5,647 nt of DNA from positions 2,565 to 8,211 of the forward strand of contig DLHV01000180.1 of assembly GCA_002483395.1 (NCBI GenBank). Direction: 5' to 3'. The stretch comes from Chloracidobacterium sp. UBA7659 (lineage in GTDB: Bacteria; Acidobacteriota; Blastocatellia; Pyrinomonadales; Pyrinomonadaceae). Under the pieces are notes generated by a model, which was not told the DNA's origin, made no database searches, and saw nothing but the letters and a program-made list of their open reading frames with translations. Shown in pieces: positions 1 to 4,693 of the stretch; position 1 is the stretch's first letter; the number at the start of each line of letters is the position of its first letter. Position numbers and translations under genes: made by a program.

Positions 1-1
1 G

Positions 2-253
2 AATGGCTACGCGATAGGCGAGTTGGAAGTTGACCCGGACGATGCCGTCGGCGACGCCGATGACGCCGAATCGCTGTACGCTACGCTCGAGAACGAGATA
101 ATACCGGCCTATTACGAGCAGAACGAACAAGCCCTCCCGGTAAAGTGGATTGCACAAATGAAAAACGCGCTCGCCACGCTCACACCGCAATTCTCAAGCG
201 ATAGAATGGTCAGGGATTATATTCAACAGATATACGATCCTAAAATCCGATGA
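2..253 (+). CDS. glgP: Alpha-glucan (glycogen) phosphorylase, C-terminal end (5' truncated by window)
   Basis: This is the 3' end of a gene whose frame is open to the left edge; 83 codons are visible before the TGA at 251-253. An internal TTG at 23 could be read as a start, but the frame runs on upstream and the protein match begins at the edge. The residues resemble the extreme C-terminus of GT35 phosphorylases of the bacterial short type: an NGYAIGE turn, then DAESLYATLENEIIPAYYE, then PVKWIAQMKNALATL, then the closing SDRMVRDYIQQIY helix. The family removes glucose-1-phosphate from the non-reducing ends of alpha-1,4-glucans using pyridoxal phosphate, in the cytoplasm. The catalytic and PLP-binding residues lie upstream and cannot be checked. 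The next gene starts 16 nt downstream, so it may share this transcript. The family call is from recognition of the C-terminal signature. Confidence 0.88.
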   Translation, partial: NGYAIGELEVDPDDAVGDADDAESLYATLENEIIPAYYEQNEQALPVKWIAQMKNALATLTPQFSSDRMVRDYIQQIYDPKIR

Positions 254-269
254 ATTGCGGGGTTGAAAT

Positions 270-956
270 ATGTCTTACACTGAATTCAAAACAGGCGTCA
301 TCAGACCGGTCGAGGTTTACAAGGAAGCCTGGGCGATGATCAAGGACCAATTTTGGATGGTGCTTGCGATAACTATCGTCGGTATCCTGATCGGCAGCGC
401 GATCCCGATAGTTCTCATCGGGCCAATGATGTGCGGCATCTATTTGGTGCTTTTTCAAATTTATGAAGGACGCACGGTCGATTTCGCTCAGCTTTTCAAG
501 GGTTTCGACTTTTTTATGCCGAGCCTCATACTTGCCGTTATCATCATGGTTCCGACGCTGGTACTTGTTTTCAGCATCTATATACCTATGGTCGGCGTTG
601 CGATGGCGGGGCCGCGTTTGAGCGAGACGGAGGCGATGGCGGCGATCGGCAGTATTCTTGCCATTGTTTTGCTCGAAACGATCGTGATGGTCTGCCTTCA
701 CACCCTTCTGATATTTTCGTTTCCACTGATCGTCGACAAAAAAATGTCGGCGATAGATGCTATCAAGACGAGTGCCCGGGCGGTTTGGAAGAATTTGTCC
801 GGCGTGGCGGGTTTGTTTGCCGCCGGTTTTGTTGTTGCCCTTGTTGGTTACGCAATGCTCTGCATAGGAATCTATCTTGTTCTTCCCCTGATAATTGCAG
901 CTAACCTCGTTGCTTATCGCAAAGTATTTCCAGCCCCCACGACACATCTCGGCTAA
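270..956 (+). CDS. Multi-pass inner-membrane protein of unknown function
   Basis: This 228-residue protein is strongly hydrophobic. Likely membrane segments fall at about residues 28-64 (one long or two short helices), 83-112, 127-155 and 177-213, giving roughly five or six crossings. Two stretches are typical of a broad group of bacterial integral membrane proteins (DUF975, DUF2189 and BPSS1780-like). One is GPMMCGIYLVLFQIYEGR followed by an FAQLFKGFDFF loop (residues 51-82). The other is FPLIVDKKMSAIDAIKTS followed by RAVWKN (residues 151-175), where a short amphipathic segment sits between helices. No catalytic motif is visible and the biochemical role of the group is not established. The ATG at 270 follows a G-rich sequence (GCGGGG, 257-262) with a 7-nt spacer that could act as a weak ribosome site. 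It sits 16 nt after the phosphorylase and 6 nt before the bacilliredoxin gene, which suggests an operon. The family placement is tentative; the topology is well supported. Confidence 0.85.
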   Translation: MSYTEFKTGVIRPVEVYKEAWAMIKDQFWMVLAITIVGILIGSAIPIVLIGPMMCGIYLVLFQIYEGRTVDFAQLFKGFDFFMPSLILAVIIMVPTLVLVFSIYIPMVGVAMAGPRLSETEAMAAIGSILAIVLLETIVMVCLHTLLIFSFPLIVDKKMSAIDAIKTSARAVWKNLSGVAGLFAAGFVVALVGYAMLCIGIYLVLPLIIAANLVAYRKVFPAPTTHLG

Positions 957-962
957 ATTTTT

Positions 963-1289
963 ATGCCCGCAAATTTTGTTATGGTCAACACACTAGAATT
1001 TCTCGATGCTTTGTTCGAGGAATCACACCGCAATCCGATCGTGCTGTTCAAACACAGCAACACATGCGGCATCAGCGCGGACGTAATCGAGCAGGTCGGC
1101 GATGTCGAGGCAAATGTGAATGTCATAGTCGTCCAACAGCAGCGTCGGATATCGAACGCGGTTGAAAAGCGGACGGGCTTTCGGCATCATTCGCCTCAGG
1201 CGTTCGTTATAAAAGACGGCAAAGCGGTTTATCATGCGACCCATTACGACATTAGCGCAAACGGAATAGAAGCCGGATTGCGATCATAA
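963..1289 (+). CDS. brxC: Monothiol bacilliredoxin, BrxC/YtxJ-like (DUF2847)
   Basis: This 108-residue thioredoxin-fold protein matches the family annotated as bacillithiol system redox-active protein YtxJ. The diagnostic blocks appear in order: VLFKHSNTCGIS (residues 27-38, single active-site Cys35), VIVVQQQRRISNAVEKRTG (54-72), the HHSPQA segment with the expected cis-proline at 78, and a late HATHYDIS block (91-98). In Firmicutes BrxC is proposed to remove bacillithiol from S-bacillithiolated proteins in the cytosol. Bacillithiol is also made in other phyla, which I recall include Acidobacteria. The usual active-site motif is TCPIS; here the residue after Cys is Gly, giving TCGIS. The start at 963 lies 6 nt after the previous stop and has no Shine-Dalgarno sequence, so translational coupling is plausible. 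An in-frame ATG at 981 (Met7) is an alternative start. The DUF971 gene follows after 16 nt. The family call is strong; the exact substrate is inferred. Confidence 0.88.
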   Translation: MPANFVMVNTLEFLDALFEESHRNPIVLFKHSNTCGISADVIEQVGDVEANVNVIVVQQQRRISNAVEKRTGFRHHSPQAFVIKDGKAVYHATHYDISANGIEAGLRS

Positions 1290-1305
1290 CCGCCGAGATT
1301 TCACT

Positions 1306-1626
1306 ATGGTCGAACCGACACAGATTCTCGAAGAAAGCGACAGCACGGTGTCGATCCGGTGGTCGGACGATGCCGAAACAAGATATAGTGCCGTTCAGCT
1401 TCGGCGTGCATGCCCATGTGCCGGCTGCATAAACGAATGGACCGGCGAGAAGCAACTGGATGACGCGCAAATCCCGGAGAACCTCGCATTCCGGCACGTC
1501 TCGATCGTCGGGCGTTACGCTCTCAATTTTCATTTTACCGACGGGCACGATACCGGCATTTTCAGTTTTGCATTTCTACGAAAACTTTCGGACCGCACGC
1601 CCTCGACATCGACGAAAATCAGTTAA
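1306..1626 (+). CDS. DUF971 / GBBH-like N-terminal domain protein
   Basis: This 106-residue protein is almost entirely one DUF971 (GBBH-like_N) domain. Visible hallmarks are the LRRACPCAGCINEWTG motif (residues 32-47), the VGRYALNFHFTDGHDTGIFS segment (68-87) and a closing FLRKL (90-94). In human gamma-butyrobetaine hydroxylase the equivalent domain binds zinc, as I recall through three cysteines spaced C-x-C-x2-C and a distant histidine. Cys36, Cys38, Cys41 and His81 reproduce that pattern, so metal binding is a reasonable inference. No 2-oxoglutarate oxygenase domain follows, so this is the small stand-alone bacterial form. The same domain also occurs fused to the plant Fe-S scaffold HCF101, which hints at a link to Fe-S or metal handling, but the function of the stand-alone proteins is not established. 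It lies 16 nt downstream of brxC and is probably co-transcribed with it. The tail after about residue 95 (TPSTSTKIS) is low complexity. Confidence 0.88.
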   Translation: MVEPTQILEESDSTVSIRWSDDAETRYSAVQLRRACPCAGCINEWTGEKQLDDAQIPENLAFRHVSIVGRYALNFHFTDGHDTGIFSFAFLRKLSDRTPSTSTKIS

Positions 1627-1652
1627 CAAAATCCCGCCAAAAAAGTTACAAT
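1623..1652 (+). promoter_or_regulatory. Probable sigma-70-type promoter for the zinc-ribbon gene
   Basis: A TTAACA hexamer (1623-1628) and a TACAAT hexamer (1647-1652) are separated by 18 nt. Each differs from consensus (TTGACA, TATAAT) at one position. The -35 box overlaps the TAA stop of the DUF971 gene. A start point about 7 nt past the -10 box would fall on the A of the ATG at 1659, implying a leaderless transcript. No experimental support is available from the sequence alone. Confidence 0.5.
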
Positions 1653-1658
1653 ACATAC

Positions 1659-1931
1659 ATGCAGGAACGTGAAATTTTTGACGAGCGGCAAGAGATAAAA
1701 AAGGCGAGTTTTTCGTGCCCGAATTGCCGCGAAAGAAACGACTACGATGTGCGCTGGCTTACAAGACGTAAAAAGCAACAGGCCCCGCGTCAATTGAGCG
1801 AAGACGACCGGGCCCGTTTTGCAAAATCACGCGATTATATGGTCCGTGTTGACGATCAGCTCATGTGCAAAAACATGCGCTGCCGCAAACGATTCGAGAT
1901 CCCGTCGTCTCAGTCGGTCGTTTTTATTTAG
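1659..1931 (+). CDS. Small four-cysteine zinc-ribbon-like protein, unknown function
   Basis: I do not recognise a named family for this 90-residue protein. It has two cysteine pairs, CPNC (residues 20-23) and CKNMRC (70-75), the usual layout of a zinc ribbon with two knuckles, here separated by a 46-residue stretch. That stretch is very basic at its start (TRRKKQQAPR, 35-44) and continues with a charged helix-like segment (SEDDRARFAKSRDY). The second knuckle leads into a strand-like KRFEIP segment. Zinc binding and nucleic-acid or protein binding are inferences from composition. The ATG at 1659 has no Shine-Dalgarno sequence, but a good promoter-like pair ends 6 nt before it, so the gene is probably transcribed alone and translated leaderless. 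It is 32 nt after the DUF971 gene and 55 nt before the next gene. That it is a real gene is supported by the structured cysteine pattern and by the lack of overlap with its neighbours. Confidence 0.7.
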   Translation: MQEREIFDERQEIKKASFSCPNCRERNDYDVRWLTRRKKQQAPRQLSEDDRARFAKSRDYMVRVDDQLMCKNMRCRKRFEIPSSQSVVFI

Positions 1932-1939
1932 ATTTTTTC

Positions 1940-1956
1940 AGGCCGTCCGTTGGCCT
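1940..1956 (+). terminator. Weak stem-loop after the zinc-ribbon gene (possible terminator)
   Basis: AGGCC (1940-1944) and GGCCT (1952-1956) can form a 5-bp stem with a 7-nt loop, followed by TTCT. The stem is short and the T-tract broken, so this could be a weak terminator or chance. It lies between the stop at 1931 and the start of the next gene at 1987. Confidence 0.22.
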
Positions 1957-1973
1957 TTCTCCAGCATTTATTC

Positions 1974-1980
1974 AAAGAGG
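1974..1980 (+). promoter_or_regulatory. Strong Shine-Dalgarno sequence fixing the start at 1987
   Basis: AAAGAGG ends 6 nt before the ATG at 1987, an ideal distance. It is the clearest ribosome-binding site in the window. It decides against a longer in-frame reading from 1819, which would overlap the zinc-ribbon gene by 113 nt. Confidence 0.75.
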
Positions 1981-1986
1981 TTGATC

Positions 1987-2370
1987 ATGAAAGGAAAGGA
2001 ACTGGAATTCTACGAAAAGGAAACACCGCCAGACGCGGAGATCAAGGATTTTATCGACGACGAGATCTCTCATGCCCCGCACGCTCCCGATGAACTTTCC
2101 GGGCGGCTGTTTGAAAATCACTCCGCTTCGCCCGCTGATTCCGGCGGTGACGTCGATGCCGATTGGGAAGACGTGAACACGTCCGGGGCCGAGGCCGTTT
2201 TCGGACACAATCCGACACCGGATCAGTCCAACGTCGAGGAAAACGCGCACGCGATGGGCATCGATTACCAGGACAACGAACCACTTGATATTCTGGAGAA
2301 GATCGACAAACGCGACCGCGATCGGTATGAGCTGGACGAGAATTCGAAGGCTTCTGACGACTCGATTTAG
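1987..2370 (+). CDS. Acidic DUF6335-like protein
   Basis: This 127-residue, strongly acidic protein has no signal peptide and no membrane segment. Its core resembles the small DUF6335 family as I remember it: a GGDVDADWED block (residues 53-62), SGAEAVFGHNPTPDQ (66-80), an AMGIDYQDNEPL segment (89-100) and a closing RDRDRYELDENS (109-120). No function is known to me for that family. The first 50 residues are variable, charged and probably disordered. The start at 1987 was chosen because AAAGAGG lies 6 nt upstream; residues that would come from an earlier start derive from the zinc-ribbon gene read out of frame. It is the last gene on the plus strand before the strand switch and has its own good ribosome site. 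The family assignment is from memory of the motif pattern and should be treated as probable. Confidence 0.75.
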   Translation: MKGKELEFYEKETPPDAEIKDFIDDEISHAPHAPDELSGRLFENHSASPADSGGDVDADWEDVNTSGAEAVFGHNPTPDQSNVEENAHAMGIDYQDNEPLDILEKIDKRDRDRYELDENSKASDDSI

Positions 2371-2511
2371 GTTTGGAACAGCATCATGAAAAAAAATCTT
2401 GTTTTTGGTGGAAGACGTGAATTATTCGACCGGATCATTCCTTCAACGCCAGCGGTTATGAATGCGACTCGAAAGCGGGCTGCTTTCTATTGGAATTGCT
2501 AAGTAAACTAG
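2371..2511. other. Convergent intergenic gap
   Basis: This 141-bp gap separates the 3' ends of the acidic protein gene and the TPR gene. A bidirectional terminator would be expected, but I see no clear hairpin with a T-run. It contains a GAAAGC/GCTTTC stem with a 5-nt loop (2471-2487), most of a perfect 12-bp AACTAGCTAGTT palindrome (2506-2517) that covers the TPR stop codon, and a 38-codon reading frame (2386-2502) of doubtful reality. Confidence 0.6.
2386..2502 (+). CDS. Possible 38-residue small ORF (doubtful)
   Basis: An ATG at 2386 opens 38 codons ending with TAA at 2500-2502. The product would begin MKKNLVFGGRRELFDRIIP and end AAFYWNC, a basic peptide with no recognisable motif. It lies 15 nt after the acidic protein gene. 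There is no clear Shine-Dalgarno sequence (only GGA about 9 nt upstream). An ORF of this size is expected by chance, so I list it only for completeness. Confidence 0.15.
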   Translation: MKKNLVFGGRRELFDRIIPSTPAVMNATRKRAAFYWNC

Positions 2512-4608
2512 CTAGTTCTTAAGCTTTTTCTTAAGTCGATCGATATCGCCCTCGTCCCATGCAAGCCGCAGAGCCTTTTCCCAGCTAGCTTTAGCGAGCC
2601 CGGCGTTTTGCTTCTTAAAATAAACGTCGCCGAGATGCTCCTGTATGGTCGAAGAATCCGTGTCCAACCGTGCCGCGTCCTTTAAGTATTTCTCGGCATC
2701 ATCTAACTTGCCGAGCTTAAAGTACGCCCAGCCCAAACTGTCGAGATACGATGGATTCCGCGGATCGACCTTTAGCGCCTGCTGGATTAAGTCCACGGCT
2801 TCAGCAATGCGTTCGTCGCGTTCGGTCAAAAAGTAGCCGAGATTGTTTAGAGCGATCGGGTTTCCCGGTGTCTGCTTGAGAATTTCACGAAGCGTCGTTT
2901 CGGCTCCCTTAAAATCTCCACCCAATTGCTGGGCCGACGCGAGCGTTAATTTCGCGATCTGCTTTCGTTCGCTGCCGAGAGCGGCGTTAAATGCGTCATT
3001 CGCGGCGTCAGCGGCTTCTTTAGCGCGATTCGCCTTGCTATACAGGTTCGAGATAAAGAGATAGTTTGAAAACGCATCGTACGGCGCAACCTGTACCGAG
3101 ATCGTACCGGGGCCGGTTTCAGATGTCGAGCCTCCCGTCGGCTTTGTCGGGGACTTACCGCTCATTTCCGCTCGGATCAGAGTGACCGCCGCATCGATCT
3201 TGCCCATCTCGGCCAGGAATGTCGCCTCAAGCCTGATAAAGCTGTTATCGTTCGGCAATCTTTCGCGCACTGACCGGATCGCGGCCAGGGCCTCCGTCTT
3301 GTTTCCGGTGCTCCGGTAAAACGAGATCAGTTGGCGGTCCGCGAAAAGGTCTTCCTTTCCAAATAAAGTTCTTGCCCGGTCAATCACGGCCCGGACATCG
3401 CGCGGACGCTCCGAAAGTTTGTATGTCTGGATAAGCTTCTCAAATACATACATCACAAACTCGCGGTCCTCACCGTCCAGGGGCCGATTCGCGCCAATGC
3501 CACGGATCACCAGGGCCTTCTCGAAGGCTTCGGCAGCCTCTGTGTACCGGTCCTTCTCGACGTACAGGTCGCCCATCAAAACAAGCAAAGTCGATGCCGC
3601 AGGAGCATCACTTTTTGCCGTTTTTTCTGAACTTGTGCGGAGAAGCTTGACCGCATCATCGAAATGCCCGTTGCGATTTTGCAGCCGGGCAAGCATATCA
3701 ACCAAAGAGACATTAGACGGATTGGCAAAGACCGCTTGCTGCAGCCCTTCGATAGCTATCGCGGCAGCCGAACCATCAGAGGAGTCTATCGCCTCGGCAA
3801 GAAGACTTATCGCTTCGGCATTGTCCGGATCGTCTGCAATGATGGTACTTAGCGTTTCAACCGCCTCGCTGCCGCGTCCGGCCTTTAATAGTGCCGCACC
3901 GAGCTTTAGCGTTGCGCTTTCGGGCGTTAAACTCGCTTCGGGTCCCATGATACGGCCGTAGAATTGAACATCGATCGGCGCCGCTGAGGCGATCCAGTTT
4001 CTCAGCATATCAATCTGTTCCGGTGCCTGGTTCTTGTTCGAACTGAATGCGGTCAGAAATGCCCAACCTTCCGCGTTTCTCGGGTCAAGCTGCGTTACAT
4101 GTTTCCATTCCTCGACGGCCTTTGCGGCAAATGCGGCATCGAGCGGTCCATTGTTGAGTCTGCTCTTGACAGTATAGAGCCGCGCGAGCATGCGGTGGCC
4201 CCCAAAATTCCGGGGTTCGATCTTCGTCGCTGTCGTGGCGAGGCGGATCGACTCTTCCATATCTATCGGCGACATTCCGACCGCCAACTCAGCCAGCGCC
4301 GTATAACCTTCGGATAGAGTCGGTTCCAATTCTATGGCTCTCTGAAAAGCATTCTTCGCCAATCTCATTGAGTTGGCTTTCTCCGCTTGCGTCTGCAGCC
4401 GGTGAGTGTTCCAAACAAACCTCTGCCCTTCGAGAAGCTTTGCATATGCTTGTTCGCGACGTACACGTGGATCGTCAGGCGGAGTGTCCGTAAAAGCGAC
4501 AGTCGGAGGTGTCGGCGTCGGCGTCCCCGGCTGCGTCGACTGGCCGGAAGCCGTTTGCATGGTCGCTGTCAAGGCTGCGGCGAAAATTATCGTAATGCAA
4601 AATTTCAT
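2512..4608 (-). CDS. Exported TPR-repeat protein, 698 residues
   Basis: The frame is open back to a TTG at 4680, but the ATG at 4608 begins a classical signal peptide (MKFCITIIFAAALTATMQTA, cleavage probably near residues 22-24), so I place the start there. There is no lipobox, which suggests a soluble periplasmic protein and not a lipoprotein. A Pro/Thr linker (about 25-46) follows. TPR-like helical pairs then run along most of the chain, clear at about 82-130, 163-190, 233-300, 304-330 and 340-370. A Gly/Ser/Thr/Pro linker (484-501) precedes the best-conserved C-terminal repeats: ALNNLGYFL (586-594), SYLDSLGWAYFKLG (620-633) and EHLGDVYFKK (657-666). This C-terminal signature occurs in many exported TPR proteins, including, as I recall, the CtpA protease adaptor LbcA of Pseudomonas. 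TPRs mediate protein binding, and no enzymatic motif is visible. The gene lies 85 nt downstream of the bamD-like gene with an intrinsic terminator between them, and no obvious Shine-Dalgarno sequence precedes the ATG. Confidence 0.88.
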   Translation of the reverse strand: MKFCITIIFAAALTATMQTASGQSTQPGTPTPTPPTVAFTDTPPDDPRVRREQAYAKLLEGQRFVWNTHRLQTQAEKANSMRLAKNAFQRAIELEPTLSEGYTALAELAVGMSPIDMEESIRLATTATKIEPRNFGGHRMLARLYTVKSRLNNGPLDAAFAAKAVEEWKHVTQLDPRNAEGWAFLTAFSSNKNQAPEQIDMLRNWIASAAPIDVQFYGRIMGPEASLTPESATLKLGAALLKAGRGSEAVETLSTIIADDPDNAEAISLLAEAIDSSDGSAAAIAIEGLQQAVFANPSNVSLVDMLARLQNRNGHFDDAVKLLRTSSEKTAKSDAPAASTLLVLMGDLYVEKDRYTEAAEAFEKALVIRGIGANRPLDGEDREFVMYVFEKLIQTYKLSERPRDVRAVIDRARTLFGKEDLFADRQLISFYRSTGNKTEALAAIRSVRERLPNDNSFIRLEATFLAEMGKIDAAVTLIRAEMSGKSPTKPTGGSTSETGPGTISVQVAPYDAFSNYLFISNLYSKANRAKEAADAANDAFNAALGSERKQIAKLTLASAQQLGGDFKGAETTLREILKQTPGNPIALNNLGYFLTERDERIAEAVDLIQQALKVDPRNPSYLDSLGWAYFKLGKLDDAEKYLKDAARLDTDSSTIQEHLGDVYFKKQNAGLAKASWEKALRLAWDEGDIDRLKKKLKN

Positions 4609-4636
4609 AAACCGGTCGAGGCACGAAGCCTTTAAT

Positions 4637-4667
4637 AAAAAAAGCGGCCAAGATGAACCGCCCTTTT
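4637..4667 (-). terminator. Intrinsic terminator after the bamD-like gene
   Basis: Read on the minus strand, AAAAGGGCGG pairs with CCGCTTTTTT (10 bp including two G-T pairs, with a GCGG/CCGC core) around a 10-nt loop, and the stem runs straight into a seven-T tract. It starts 26 nt after the bamD-like stop codon. The T-tract ends 28 nt before the TPR gene's ATG, so this element must either end the bamD transcript or act as a partial terminator or attenuator for the TPR gene. Confidence 0.75.
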
Positions 4668-4693
4668 CGCTGCAATTCAACTAAAAAGATTCA

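Noticed and set aside
240..947. 235-codon open frame on the minus strand opposite the membrane protein gene
   Set aside because: Its product is rich in His, Arg, Asp and Asn with no domain pattern, while the opposite strand encodes a clear multi-pass membrane protein. It is an antisense shadow.
1819..1986. In-frame extension of the acidic protein upstream to 1819
   Set aside because: It would overlap the zinc-ribbon gene by 113 nt, adds unrelated sequence, and ignores the strong Shine-Dalgarno sequence before 1987.
2471..2487. GAAAGC/GCTTTC hairpin as a terminator for the plus-strand genes
   Set aside because: The 6-bp stem is perfect, but no T-run follows it (TATTGG), so intrinsic termination is unsupported.
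2506..2517. Perfect 12-bp palindrome AACTAGCTAGTT across the TPR stop codon
   Set aside because: A single 12-bp palindrome without a loop, T-tract or second copy is not enough to call an operator or terminator.
2518..2535. CTTAAG inverted repeat around a T-run at the end of the TPR gene
   Set aside because: It arises from the Lys/Leu codons of the LKKKLKN terminus and is AT-rich, so it is better explained by coding.
3419..3961. 180-codon plus-strand frame inside the TPR gene
   Set aside because: It is Ser/Ala/Arg-rich without any domain signature and lies opposite well-formed TPR repeats, so it is a shadow.
4609..4680. TTG-initiated N-terminal extension of the TPR protein
   Set aside because: It would bury the signal peptide behind 24 residues and place the intrinsic terminator inside the coding region.
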